A stretch of DNA of 64,000 nucleotides from Lachnospiraceae bacterium (lineage in GTDB: Bacteria; Bacillota; Clostridia; Lachnospirales; Lachnospiraceae), in NCBI GenBank assembly GCA_022483465.1, contig JAKVNF010000004.1, positions 172,001-236,000 of the forward strand, in the 5' to 3' direction. The notes beneath the pieces were generated by a model. It did not search any database. It saw only the letters and a list, made by a program, of their open reading frames with translations, and was not told the origin of the DNA. This document shows positions 51,389-60,795 of the stretch, piece after piece. The first letter of the stretch is position 1. Every line of letters starts with the position of its first letter. The position numbers and the translations under genes are program-made.

Positions 51389-53116
51389 TCAGATCAGGGC
51401 TTTGACAGCCTCCGTGAGCTCGTTGCACTTTGCCGCGGCATCGTCCAGGTCCGCTCCCCGCACGCCCATGTAAAACTTGATCTTGGGCTCCGTGCCGGAG
51501 GGCCTTGCGCAGCACCATGCGTCATCGTCCAGGGCAAAGTAGAGAACATTGGACTTGGGAAGTCCGGTGGGATGCTCCGCGCCGGTTTCCAGATTCTTTG
51601 CGATACCGGTCTCGTAGTCGCGGAACTCCTCCACCTTCCAGTGGGCAAAGGACTTCGGCAGGTTCTTCCGGATCTTCTCCATGATGGCGCGGATCTTGTC
51701 GGCGCCCTCGATGCCCTTCATCGTGACCGCGACCTGGGTCTCCTTGTAGTAGCCGTACTCGCGGTAGATGTTCTGCATCTGATCCCAGAGCGTGAGGCCC
51801 TGCTTCTTGTAGAAGGCCGCGGCCTCGCAGAGCATCATGACCGCCACCGGCGCGTCCTTGTCCCGGGAGTGGGTGCCCGCAAGGCAGCCGTAGGACTCCT
51901 CCAGGCCGAACACGTAGTGATAGCTGTGCTCCTGCTCAAAGAACTTGATCTGCTCGCCGATGTACTTGAAACCGGTCAGGGTCTCCACGTAGTGGCAGCC
52001 GTACTTTTCCGCCACCCGTCTTGCCAGGTTGGTCGTCACGATCGTCGTGACAAAGGCGGGATGGTCGGGCATCGTGTGGTTCTTCGTCCGCTCCCGCAGG
52101 ATGTACTCGCCGATCAGCATGCCGGACATGTTTCCGGTGAAGCCGACGTACTCACCGGTCTTGGTGTCCTTGCAGTAGACGCCGAGCCGGTCCGCATCCG
52201 GGTCCGTGGCGAGGACGATGTCCGCGTCCTTCTCCTTTGCGAGCTTCAGGGCCAGGGTGAAGGCCTTGGGATCCTCGGGGTTCGGATATTCCAGGGTGGT
52301 GAAGTCGGGATCGGGGTCCTTCTGCTCCGGCACCACGTACACATGCCGGAAACCGAGCTCCGAGAGGACTCTCGTCACCGGGACAAGGCCCGCCCCGTGG
52401 AAGGGCGTGTAGACGATGCGGATGTCATCCGCCATCTCCCTGATCACCTCCGGATGGATGATCTGCTCTTTCAGGGCCTCCATGTAGGCGTCATCGATCT
52501 CCTTGCCGAAGTAGACGAGGAGTCCCTTTGCCAGGGCGTCCTCCTCGGACATCGTCTTCACCTCGTCGAAGGAGGCCACCGCGTTCACATCGGCGATGAT
52601 GCCGGAATCGTGGGGCGGTGTGATCTGGGCGCCGTCCTCCCAGTAGACCTTGTAGCCGTTGTACTCCGGCGGGTTGTGGGAAGCGGTGATCTCCACGCCG
52701 GCCTGGCAGTGGAAGTAGCGCAGGGCAAAGGACTCCTCCGGCACCGGGCGCAGCCGGTCGGAGAGGTAGGCCTTGATGCCGTTGGCCGCAAGGCAGAGGG
52801 CGGTCTCCCTGGCGAAGACGTCGCTGTACCTTCTGGAATCGTAGGAGATCGCGACGCCCTTTGCCGGATCCCCGTTCTTTTGAATGTAGTTGGCAAGGCC
52901 CTGGGTCGCCTTCCGGACCACGTAGAGGTTCATCCGGTTGGTGCCGGCGCCGATGACGCCGCGAAGGCCGCCGGTTCCGAAGGTCAGGTCCTTGTAGAAC
53001 CGATCCTCCACTTCCTTCTCGTCGTTGCGGATGGCAAGGAGCTCCTGCTTTGTCTTGTCGTCAAAGTAGGGATCCTCCAGCCAGTACTGAAACTGTTCCC
53101 TGACTCTCTTGTCCAT
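51389..53116 (-). CDS. pgcA: Phosphoglucomutase/phosphomannomutase
   Basis: 575 residues from ATG at 53116, with GGAGGAG about 10 bases upstream. Alpha-D-phosphohexomutase family: GTGGLRGVIGAGTNRMN, active-site phosphoserine in EITASHNPPEYNGYK, metal loop ATDPDADRLG, sugar loop GLEESYGCLAG, and C-terminal phosphate site ARPSGTEPKIKFY. It interconverts hexose 1- and 6-phosphates and would supply glucose-1-P or mannose-1-P for nucleotide sugars used by the neighbouring glycosyltransferases. Confidence 0.95.
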   Translation of the reverse strand: MDKRVREQFQYWLEDPYFDDKTKQELLAIRNDEKEVEDRFYKDLTFGTGGLRGVIGAGTNRMNLYVVRKATQGLANYIQKNGDPAKGVAISYDSRRYSDVFARETALCLAANGIKAYLSDRLRPVPEESFALRYFHCQAGVEITASHNPPEYNGYKVYWEDGAQITPPHDSGIIADVNAVASFDEVKTMSEEDALAKGLLVYFGKEIDDAYMEALKEQIIHPEVIREMADDIRIVYTPFHGAGLVPVTRVLSELGFRHVYVVPEQKDPDPDFTTLEYPNPEDPKAFTLALKLAKEKDADIVLATDPDADRLGVYCKDTKTGEYVGFTGNMSGMLIGEYILRERTKNHTMPDHPAFVTTIVTTNLARRVAEKYGCHYVETLTGFKYIGEQIKFFEQEHSYHYVFGLEESYGCLAGTHSRDKDAPVAVMMLCEAAAFYKKQGLTLWDQMQNIYREYGYYKETQVAVTMKGIEGADKIRAIMEKIRKNLPKSFAHWKVEEFRDYETGIAKNLETGAEHPTGLPKSNVLYFALDDDAWCCARPSGTEPKIKFYMGVRGADLDDAAAKCNELTEAVKALI

Positions 53117-53177
53117 TTTTGTAATACTCCTCCATTGCTGCAAGTTGACGGTTCCGGCCCCTCACACGGGCCGCAAC

Positions 53178-55211
53178 TTAATCCTGCACCTTCAGCGAGT
53201 AGTCGCTCCGGTCCAGGGTAAAGTTCGGATTGTAGTAGGGATCCCCCGCATCCAGCACCTTCTTCCACTTGGTGCGGAAGTGCTCCGCCTCGCGGTCATA
53301 GCGCGCGGCATTCTCCCCGGCAAGGTCGGACCCGCGGGAGGCACTCTCGTAGTGGTAGAGCTCGGCAAAGGGGGTGAAGACGTTCAGATATCCCTTCTCC
53401 CGGCACTTGAGGCAGAAGTCCACGTCGTTTAACGAGACCGCAAAGCTCTCGTCGAGCCCGCCGACCTCGTCGTAGATGCTGCGCTTGACCATGAGGCAGG
53501 CGCCGGTGACCGCTGAGACGTCCTGGGCATAGCAGAGGCGCCCCATATAGCCGAGGTTCTCGCGGCGCTGCCGGTAGTGGGTGTGGCCAGCGGTCCTATG
53601 GGCACCGAGGCCGATCACAATGCCGGCGTGCTGGATCGTCTTGTCCGGGTAGTAGAGCTTTGCCCCGACGCAGGCGACGTCGCTCCTCTGGGCGTACATC
53701 AGAAGCTCCTCCATCCAGTTGATGGAGATGACCTCCGTGTCGTTGTTGAGGAGCAGAATGTACTCTCCTTTTGCCTCCTTCACCGCAAAGTTGTTGACTT
53801 TGGAGTAGTTGAAGGTCTCGCCCGGGGCATATGCGTATTTTACTACACGAACCCGGTCCTTGTACGGACCCGAGGTCACCTCTTTATAATAATTTAATAC
53901 CCCCTGTTCGGTGCTCCCGTTCTCCGCGATGATGATCTCGTAGTTCTCCCAGGTGGACTTCTCGAAGATCGAGGTGAGGCACCGCTTCAGGTCCTCGGCG
54001 TGATTGTGGCTGGGGATCACGATGGAGATCAGGGGCTCCCCCTGGATCTCATAGGTGATCTTGAAGATCGTCTCGAAGGCCCTGGTGGAGGTGATCTTGA
54101 AGTTCTTGAACCCGTGGCGGCGCAGGTGGTCCGCCACCGCGCCCTTGGCCGCGTCAATGGCGTAGGTCTTGGCCGCGATGTTGCCCGCGGTGGACCCGGC
54201 GTGGCTCCTCCAGTAGTAGAGGAGTTTTGGCACATGCACGATGTGCTTTGCCTTGTCGGTGAGCCGCAGGATCATGTCGTGGTCCTGGCTGCCGTCAAAC
54301 TCCGAGCGGTAGAGCGCCTCCCCCTGGAGGAGGTTCCGGTCAAAGCAGGAGAGGTGGCAGATGTAGTTGTTGGCCCGAAGGTTGTCGATCGCGTAATCGG
54401 GCTTGAAGTGGATCGTCACGAAGTGGTTCAGGTTCGACTCCCGGAAGGTCGTCTCATCGCAGTAGAGAAAGTCCGCGTTCTTTTCGTTGATCGCCTTCAG
54501 GTACCAGTAGAGGACGCTGGGGTGCAGGTAGTCGTCGTGGTCAAAGGGGGCGATGTACTCTCCCTTTGCCATGGCGAGGCACTGGTTCGTGTTGTAGGAG
54601 ATGCCGCCGTTGTGGTCGAGCTTCTGGTAGGCGATCCGCTGCTTCAGGTTCTCGTCCCGGTTCTGGTACGCCCGGACGATCTCCCCCACGTAGGCGTGGG
54701 CATCATCGGAGCCGTCCGCAAGGCAGAGCTGCCAGTTCCCGTAGGTCTGGTTCAGGACGGAGTCCATCATCTCCTTCAGGTACTCCTTCGGGGTGTTGTA
54801 GAGGGGCACCAGGATGGAGAAGAGGATCTGCCGCGGAAACGCCGCGGCCTCCTCCTTCTGCCGCTGACGCTCTGCGGCATCGGGAAAGCTCCTTGTCCCG
54901 TAGCCCTTCTCCGCCTGCTTCTCCCGGATCTTGTACTGGATCTTCTTGGCGACGCCCTTGGCGTCGCCCTGGTTCTTCACCCGGTCCACCTGGCGCTGGA
55001 CGAAGTGGTACACGTCCCGGGCCGGCTTGGAGGCCTTCCAGATCTTGTTGTTCTTGATCCGGTCCAGCTTGAAGTTCAGGTCATCGACCGTGTCCTCGAG
55101 CTCCGCCACCCGATCCGTCAGAAAGGCCGCTCTGGCGCGCTCCTTCTCGTACTTCTCCTGCCAGTCCTCCCCGGAGGAGGGATGCGTATTGTCTGTTCTG
55201 TCCTGTTCCAT
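53178..55211 (-). CDS. Bifunctional GT2-family glycosyltransferase (two GT-A domains)
   Basis: 677 residues from ATG at 55211, with GGAAGGAG upstream. N-terminal coiled coil (about 20-60). First GT-A domain: FSILVPLYNTPKEYLKEMMD, LCLADGSDD, FDHDDYLHPSVLYWY (DHDD) and FDGSQDHDMILRLTDKAKHI. Second GT-A domain: ISIVIPSHNHAEDLKRCLTS, IIIAENGSTEQGV, ILLLNNDTEVISINWMEEL and FAVSLNDVDFCLKCREKGY. Such double GT2 proteins act in polymer elongation, each domain forming one linkage. Confidence 0.9.
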   Translation of the reverse strand: MEQDRTDNTHPSSGEDWQEKYEKERARAAFLTDRVAELEDTVDDLNFKLDRIKNNKIWKASKPARDVYHFVQRQVDRVKNQGDAKGVAKKIQYKIREKQAEKGYGTRSFPDAAERQRQKEEAAAFPRQILFSILVPLYNTPKEYLKEMMDSVLNQTYGNWQLCLADGSDDAHAYVGEIVRAYQNRDENLKQRIAYQKLDHNGGISYNTNQCLAMAKGEYIAPFDHDDYLHPSVLYWYLKAINEKNADFLYCDETTFRESNLNHFVTIHFKPDYAIDNLRANNYICHLSCFDRNLLQGEALYRSEFDGSQDHDMILRLTDKAKHIVHVPKLLYYWRSHAGSTAGNIAAKTYAIDAAKGAVADHLRRHGFKNFKITSTRAFETIFKITYEIQGEPLISIVIPSHNHAEDLKRCLTSIFEKSTWENYEIIIAENGSTEQGVLNYYKEVTSGPYKDRVRVVKYAYAPGETFNYSKVNNFAVKEAKGEYILLLNNDTEVISINWMEELLMYAQRSDVACVGAKLYYPDKTIQHAGIVIGLGAHRTAGHTHYRQRRENLGYMGRLCYAQDVSAVTGACLMVKRSIYDEVGGLDESFAVSLNDVDFCLKCREKGYLNVFTPFAELYHYESASRGSDLAGENAARYDREAEHFRTKWKKVLDAGDPYYNPNFTLDRSDYSLKVQD

Positions 55212-55254
55212 CTTACTCCTTCCCTCTGCGGCCAAGGCGGAAGCGCGCCTGCCC

Positions 55255-57345
55255 TTACCGAACCACCAGGATCACGTCCGACCAGTTCACAATGCGCTGG
55301 CGCGAGGTGCGGTCCTTTGCCAGCATGCCGATCTGGTAGCGGCCCTTGGGCAGGGCATCCCGCCGAAGCACCGCGCCAAAGCCCGTCAGCTGATCCCGGA
55401 TCTGGCCCTGGAGGTTTGCAGCGATGTCCGGCCGGTAGGCCCGCTCGGTGGCAACCTCATAGACCGGCGCCGTATCGTTCTCCGGCCGAAGCAGGAGCGT
55501 TCTCTCATAGACCGCCTGGTCCGCGTTGATCACAAAGGCATAGCCCCGGATGTAGTAGCCGGAGGTGAGGCTCTGCCCGCCGGCAGCGTCCGTCAGCGGT
55601 CCTGTGAGCCACCGGTCCACGCTGTTGGCAAACTCGACCCCGAGCTTTAACACGGGATCGGTCCACTTGTCGGGGAGCGGGTTCTTCATGAGCTCCGGCT
55701 CCGTGTAGTGGGGATTTCGAAGCTCCACATCCTCCACGGAGACCACAAACTCCCGCTCCGCCGGATCCTGCACCAGGTAGGGGTGGTAGAAGGGGTCGTC
55801 CGCAAAAAGAGACCGGTGGGCCGCAAGGAGGCTCTCGAGCTCCCTGGAGAGCCGCTCGCTCTTGACCTCGTCCTTCCGATCATCGCCCCTGGAGAGGGAC
55901 TCGTGGTGATAGAGGTACATGTTGTTGCGGACCACGTTGTAGTAGCCAAGCTCAAAGACCTTCAGGCACAGGTCGATGTCGTTGAAGGCCACCGCAAACT
56001 TGCCGGCGTCGAACCCGCCGACCTCCCAGAAGAGGTCCGCGCGCAGCATCAGGCAGGCGCCGGTGACCGCGATCACGTTCCGAACCCCCTTGTTGAAGCC
56101 GAAGTAGTGCTCCTCGTTGTTGGAGAGGTACTGGAGCTTGTGGATCGGGCCCGCATGGACGTTGATGACCCCTGCGTGCTGGATGATGTCGCTGTTGGGA
56201 TAGAGAAGCTTCATGCCCACGCACCCCACGTAGGGGAGCTTTGCCTTCTCGGAGAGGTAGGAGAGCCACTCGGGCCGCCGCACCTCGATGTCGTCGTTCA
56301 AAAACAGGAGGAGCTCGCCGTTTGCCTTTTCCGCGCCCAGGTTGCACATCGCGGAGAAGTTGAACTCCATGGGCTGGTAGATGTAGCAGGCAGAGCCCGT
56401 CTCGTTGTGGGCCGCAACCAGCGCCTCCACCTTGGCCCGGTTCTCCGGGGTGGAGCCGTTGTCCACGATGATCAGCTCATAGGGGAGGGACTCGGTGTAC
56501 TTCTCGATCGAGTGGATGCACTCGGCGAGGACCTTCGGGTTGTCCTTGCTGGGGATGATGATGCTGATGAGGCGCGTGGCAGCGCTCTCTGCGGAGTAGC
56601 GCCCCGTCAGGGAGCCGCGGATCAGCTTGGAGTCCCAGGGGTTATGCTTTCTCGTCGCGTGGTAGAGCACCTCCCGGATGTGTCCGATGGGGAAGGTGCC
56701 GCCGCTGCGGCGGGTAAAGCCTCCCTCCGCCTGGGCAAGCTTCATGCAAAGGCTCCCGTAGATCCAGGCCCGCATGCCGTCGTCCAGATCGGTCTTGGCG
56801 GCCTTGGCCTCCTCGTCCTTGTCCTCCTCGAGCTTTGCCTTGGACTCAAAGGTGTCCGCGGTGCGCAGGCCCGGGTTGATCATGAGGAGCTCGGACTTGC
56901 GGAAGGCAAAGACATGGCCGATGTAAAAAGTCGAGAGGAAGGTGTCCGGGGCCCAGTCCGACTTCAGCCAGGGTGCGCACAGTCCGCCCCGCTCGTCGAT
57001 CCGGTCCTCGTCGCCGTAGACCAGGCCGACGTCCGGATTGGCCGCAAAGTAGTCCCGAATCAGGGTCTGGGCGTAGTCCGTCAGGTACCCGTCGTCGTCC
57101 ACCGCGATGATGATGTCCGGCTTCTTTCCCCCGGAGAGCACGTAGTTGCGCAGGTGCGAGAACTTCACCTGCTCCACCGTGAACTTCTCGCCCTCGCTGT
57201 GGTCGGTCTCCTTCAGCTTCCGGTCCAGCTCCGCCTTGTGGGAGGTGTACCAGTTCGCGTAGGCGTTGTTCTTGTTCGCCAGCTCCCGCTCATACTCCTC
57301 ATCACACCTGTTCACGAAGTACTGCTTGATCTTCTGCTTCAGCAT
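55255..57345 (-). CDS. Bifunctional-looking GT2 glycosyltransferase with C-terminal beta domain
   Basis: 696 residues. The first GT-A unit is atypical: it starts directly at PDIIIAVDDDGYLTDYAQTL and VYGDEDRIDERGG, without the nucleotide-binding first strand. The second unit is complete: ISIIIPSKDNPKVLAECIHS, LIIVDNGSTPENRAKVE, LLLFLNDDIEVRRPEWL and FAVAFNDIDLCLKVFELGYY. The C-terminal 150 residues, ending RIVNWSDVILVVR, look like a beta-sandwich. The gene lies directly after the methyltransferase gene; the ATG has GAGGAGC upstream. Confidence 0.87.
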   Translation of the reverse strand: MLKQKIKQYFVNRCDEEYERELANKNNAYANWYTSHKAELDRKLKETDHSEGEKFTVEQVKFSHLRNYVLSGGKKPDIIIAVDDDGYLTDYAQTLIRDYFAANPDVGLVYGDEDRIDERGGLCAPWLKSDWAPDTFLSTFYIGHVFAFRKSELLMINPGLRTADTFESKAKLEEDKDEEAKAAKTDLDDGMRAWIYGSLCMKLAQAEGGFTRRSGGTFPIGHIREVLYHATRKHNPWDSKLIRGSLTGRYSAESAATRLISIIIPSKDNPKVLAECIHSIEKYTESLPYELIIVDNGSTPENRAKVEALVAAHNETGSACYIYQPMEFNFSAMCNLGAEKANGELLLFLNDDIEVRRPEWLSYLSEKAKLPYVGCVGMKLLYPNSDIIQHAGVINVHAGPIHKLQYLSNNEEHYFGFNKGVRNVIAVTGACLMLRADLFWEVGGFDAGKFAVAFNDIDLCLKVFELGYYNVVRNNMYLYHHESLSRGDDRKDEVKSERLSRELESLLAAHRSLFADDPFYHPYLVQDPAEREFVVSVEDVELRNPHYTEPELMKNPLPDKWTDPVLKLGVEFANSVDRWLTGPLTDAAGGQSLTSGYYIRGYAFVINADQAVYERTLLLRPENDTAPVYEVATERAYRPDIAANLQGQIRDQLTGFGAVLRRDALPKGRYQIGMLAKDRTSRQRIVNWSDVILVVR

Positions 57346-57354
57346 TGCTGCTCC

Positions 57355-59517
57355 TCACTGCTTTTTGTTCTTTCGGATGGTCTCCGACATGGTGCCCGGG
57401 ATGCCCGCCATCTGGACGGAAAAGTTCACCACATCCCGGACCGACCCGTCCTCTCCCCTGCGGCCGGTCTTTTTGCGGATCTTCGCAAGGTCAAAGGAAA
57501 ACCAGGGGTCCATCGTCGCAAACAGCACGGCGCCGCCCCCGCAGGGGGTGCCATTGTGCGACACATACTTTTGAAATAGGGCGCTCCCCTCCGGCGCGTC
57601 TGCAAACTGCGCCTGCAAGAGCAGGGCGACGCAGGGGACGCTGGCGGGGTCGAGGCGAAGGGCCCGCACGTTCCGCCCTACCTCTACGGAGAAGGTGACA
57701 ACTCCCTCCTTCTCATAGAGGGCGGACGGCACGAAGGTCTCCTCCTCGCGGTAGCCGGCGCCGGTGTCGAAGTAGATCTTCACCCGCACCAGTGCCTGCT
57801 CCTTCTCCCGCTGCGCCCGGACGGCCGCCTCGTGGCGACGCCGCCCCTCCTCGCGCTCCGCCTCGGTCTGCAGCTCCGCCGGCCGGATGACTTTGCCGCC
57901 AAAGAGTGCCCCCGCCCGGGAGAGCGGAAGGCTCCCCGCGGCGATCTTTTCCTGGAAGGCATCCTCTTCTGCACAGAGGTGCTCTGCCTCCTCCTTCGTG
58001 ATCCCGACAAAGGAAAGAAGTTCTTCCTCTGAGAGGATCTCCCGGAGTTTTTCTTCTCTTGCGGGATCCTCCCGCAAAAACAGGACCAGAGACCGCCCCA
58101 GGAGCTCCTTTGCCGGGATCGGGCGGTCCACCGCCCACTCGTAGTCGATGGCAGTCCAGGTGCCTCCGGAGAGAATCAGGTTGGGGAAGGTCATGTCGCA
58201 GTCGGAGACGGGAACCTCCGGGTGGGCACCGACCTTCTCCCGGTACGCGGAAAGAAGCCCCAAAAAGCCCTCCCGGTCCCCGGCAAGGAGCTTCTCCTCC
58301 AGGACTTCATCCAGGGTTCTTCCCTCGATAAAGGAAAAGGAGACGCCGCCATCCTTCGTGCGCGCGCAGGGGGCGATCCGAAGTCCCTCCGGGTCCCCCT
58401 CATAGCGCGCCGAGAGCTTTTTCCAGGACTCCTCCATCCGAAGGACGTGGTCCCTCGCCTCCTCGCAGAGGGGATACTTGATCACATGTTTTCCGGTCCC
58501 GTCCGAGACGATCTCCGTCCGGATCCTGCAGGATCTCGCCCGCTCCCCCGAAAAGCGGCAGTAGTCAACGGGAAGCGCCGGCCCCGTCACCACCTCGAAG
58601 GAGTTGGCAAAGACGGGGTAGAGGCCGTCGGAGAGGATCCCCTGGTAGGCCTTCTTCTCGTCAAAGAGAAGGAGCCGGTCCCGATCGAAGTTCCGCACAT
58701 TCCGGGAAAGTTCCGGCGCGGCGGGCAGGCGCTTCTCCGAGTAGATCGTGTCCGCAAACTTGTAGTCCGGGTAGGGATAATAGAATGCGGCATCCGAAAA
58801 GCCTGTCCTTGCAAGGAGGGCGGCAAGTGCCGGCCTGGAAAAAGTCTGCGCCGGAGATGCCGGCACGTTCTCATAGCTCTCGATGCCGTCGAAGTAGCGG
58901 CCCGAGTGGTCCTCCCGGCAGCCCGCAAAGTACTTCATGCCAAGCCGGTTCTCGATCGCGATGACAAGGCGCCCGGTCTTTTCCTTTAAGTGCGCCCGAA
59001 GGAGCGCAAGTTCCCGCCCGTAGGGGTCCTCCCCCGGCAGGTAGCTCCCCGCGTACTCCAGGACGCCGATGAGAAAGATGTAGTCGTAGTCCCGGTCCAG
59101 GCCAGGCTCAATATCCGCAAAGTTCCCGACCCGGATCTCGATGTTGTCCCGATCCCGGTGGCGGTAGGCGTTGATCAGGGAGCGCTTCTTCGAGAGCTCC
59201 ACGCAGGTCACCTGTCTGCACCGCTTTGAGAGAAGCCCCGTGATGGCGCCGGGCCCCGCCCCGATCTCCAGGACCTTCTCCGTCCCGTCAAAGGGGAGCC
59301 AGCCCACGATGTTCTCGCGGACCGGGGAGAGGTGGTAGAGAATAGGCCAGCTCTTCTCTCTGGCAATGATCTCCTCAAACTCCTCCTCCCGGTGGTCCTT
59401 TGCGATCGCAAGGAGGGCGTCCTCCACCGCGCCGTCGCAGTAGAAGTCCTCCCCGGGATACCGGGACAGATCCAGCAAAACGCCGCCGATCCGCTCCTGT
59501 TGTCTTGCCTGCTCCAT
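57355..59517 (-). CDS. Methyltransferase plus kinase-like plus coiled-coil protein (possible glycan chain terminator)
   Basis: 720 residues in four parts. (1) SAM methyltransferase, about 45-240: motif I VLEIGAGPGAITGLLS, CVELSKKRSLIN and an IFLIGVLEYAGSYLPG region. (2) APH/protein-kinase-like fold, about 300-480: candidate Lys347 in HVIKYPL, catalytic-loop pattern CDMTFPNLIL (Asp441, Asn446) and metal Asp458 in AIDYEWA. (3) Charged helix or coiled coil, about 545-580 (LQTEAEREEGRRRHEAAVRA). (4) A beta-rich C-terminal domain. The gene is immediately downstream of wzt. This order resembles WbdD of E. coli O9a, which methylates and phosphorylates the chain end. The function is inferred. Confidence 0.72.
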   Translation of the reverse strand: MEQARQQERIGGVLLDLSRYPGEDFYCDGAVEDALLAIAKDHREEEFEEIIAREKSWPILYHLSPVRENIVGWLPFDGTEKVLEIGAGPGAITGLLSKRCRQVTCVELSKKRSLINAYRHRDRDNIEIRVGNFADIEPGLDRDYDYIFLIGVLEYAGSYLPGEDPYGRELALLRAHLKEKTGRLVIAIENRLGMKYFAGCREDHSGRYFDGIESYENVPASPAQTFSRPALAALLARTGFSDAAFYYPYPDYKFADTIYSEKRLPAAPELSRNVRNFDRDRLLLFDEKKAYQGILSDGLYPVFANSFEVVTGPALPVDYCRFSGERARSCRIRTEIVSDGTGKHVIKYPLCEEARDHVLRMEESWKKLSARYEGDPEGLRIAPCARTKDGGVSFSFIEGRTLDEVLEEKLLAGDREGFLGLLSAYREKVGAHPEVPVSDCDMTFPNLILSGGTWTAIDYEWAVDRPIPAKELLGRSLVLFLREDPAREEKLREILSEEELLSFVGITKEEAEHLCAEEDAFQEKIAAGSLPLSRAGALFGGKVIRPAELQTEAEREEGRRRHEAAVRAQREKEQALVRVKIYFDTGAGYREEETFVPSALYEKEGVVTFSVEVGRNVRALRLDPASVPCVALLLQAQFADAPEGSALFQKYVSHNGTPCGGGAVLFATMDPWFSFDLAKIRKKTGRRGEDGSVRDVVNFSVQMAGIPGTMSETIRKNKKQ

Positions 59518-59533
59518 GCTCCCTCCCTGGCGA

Positions 59534-60781
59534 TTACTCCGCGTCGGTCACCCGCACCACGGAATTCATGTCGTAGTAGCCGACGGAATTCTTGTCCGAG
59601 ACCACCGTCAGCCCCATCACGTCGTAGAGCCTGTGGTAGACCGTGAAGTTCTCCCCCTCGTATCCGGTGCAGCCGAGGGAGATCAGATACTCCCCGCCCT
59701 GCAGGTCCACCCGCTGCCGGAACGTGATCTCCTTGACCTGGCCCTTTTTGACCGGGTCCAGGAAGGCCTTTTCGAACATCGTGTTGGTGCCGGTGATCTC
59801 CACCCCGTACTTGTTCTTGATCGTAAAGGCAAAGATCGGCGCCTTCACGTCCTCGTAGAACTCCACCCGCATCCGGATGGTGCACTCGGAGCCCTTCATG
59901 ATCGTGGAGTTGCGGATGCCCTTGTCGTCGATGACATCGTAGGCAATGATCTTCGCCTTGCCGGAGCCATAGTCCAGGACCTGGTTCTCCGACTTCTCCG
60001 CGTTCTTCTTCGTGCGGTCGGTGTTCTCGTCCGCGTCGTACTGCCCCACCAGCACCTGCTTGTAGATGTCGATCATCTCCTTGGGGCTGCCCTCGCCAAG
60101 CTTGACACCCTGGTTCAGGACCATGACCCGATCGCAGTACTTGCTGATGCTCGAGAGGTCGTGGGAGACAAAGAGCACGGTCTTCCCCGCCTTCTTGAAC
60201 TCCTCGAACTTGCGGTAGCACTTGGCCTGGAAGAACACGTCGCCCACGGACAGCGCCTCGTCGACGATGAGGATCTCCGGGTCGATGTTGATCGCGACCG
60301 CAAAGGCGAGCCGCATGAACATACCGGAGCTGTAGGTCTTCACCGGCTGGTAGATGTACTCCCCGATGTCGGCGAAGTCCAGAATCGCCGGCATCTTCTC
60401 CTTGATCTCCTCCTCAGAGAAGCCGATCATCGTGCCGTTGAGGTAGATGTTGTCGATGCCGTTGTACTCCATGTTGAAGCCGGCGCCCAGCTCCAGCAGG
60501 GCGGAGATGCGGCCGTTCACGGTGACCGTGCCGCTGGTGGGCGTCAGGACGCCGGTGATGATCTTTAAGATGGTGGACTTTCCGGAGCCGTTGGTTCCGA
60601 TGATGCCCACGGTCTCTCCCTGGTAGACGGTCATGGACACGTCGTTCAGGGCGAGCTTCTCGGTGTACCGGTGCTTCTTGGAGCCAAAGGCGTCCGCCAC
60701 CCGGTCCCGGTTTTTCTTGTAGAGTTTGTACTTCTTGACCAGGTGCTCCACCTGGATTGCCGCCTGTCTTGTCTCTTCCAT
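59534..60781 (-). CDS. wzt: Polysaccharide ABC exporter ATPase with C-terminal substrate-binding-like domain (Wzt/RgpD type)
   Basis: 415 residues from ATG at 60781 (MEETRQAAIQVEHL), preceded by GGAAGAAGGG. ATPase domain: GIIGTNGSGKSTILKIITGV (Walker A), signature TYSSGMFMRLAFAVAINIDP, Walker B EILIVDEALSVGD and switch VSHDLSSISKYCD. After residue about 255 a separate beta-sandwich follows (IRMRVEFYEDVKAPIFAFTI ... YHRLYDVMGLTVV), the position of the Wzt carbohydrate-binding domain that recognises capped chain ends in O-antigen export. Teichoic-acid TagH has an unrelated tail. With wzm it forms the exporter. Confidence 0.92.
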   Translation of the reverse strand: MEETRQAAIQVEHLVKKYKLYKKNRDRVADAFGSKKHRYTEKLALNDVSMTVYQGETVGIIGTNGSGKSTILKIITGVLTPTSGTVTVNGRISALLELGAGFNMEYNGIDNIYLNGTMIGFSEEEIKEKMPAILDFADIGEYIYQPVKTYSSGMFMRLAFAVAINIDPEILIVDEALSVGDVFFQAKCYRKFEEFKKAGKTVLFVSHDLSSISKYCDRVMVLNQGVKLGEGSPKEMIDIYKQVLVGQYDADENTDRTKKNAEKSENQVLDYGSGKAKIIAYDVIDDKGIRNSTIMKGSECTIRMRVEFYEDVKAPIFAFTIKNKYGVEITGTNTMFEKAFLDPVKKGQVKEITFRQRVDLQGGEYLISLGCTGYEGENFTVYHRLYDVMGLTVVSDKNSVGYYDMNSVVRVTDAE

Positions 60782-60795
60782 ATGCCCTTCTTCCC

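Noticed and set aside
50048-53221. A very long open frame (1057 codons) on the plus strand.
   Set aside because: It lies exactly antisense to glycosyltransferase and phosphohexomutase genes with clear motifs and is explained by GC-rich codon bias; its protein resembles nothing.
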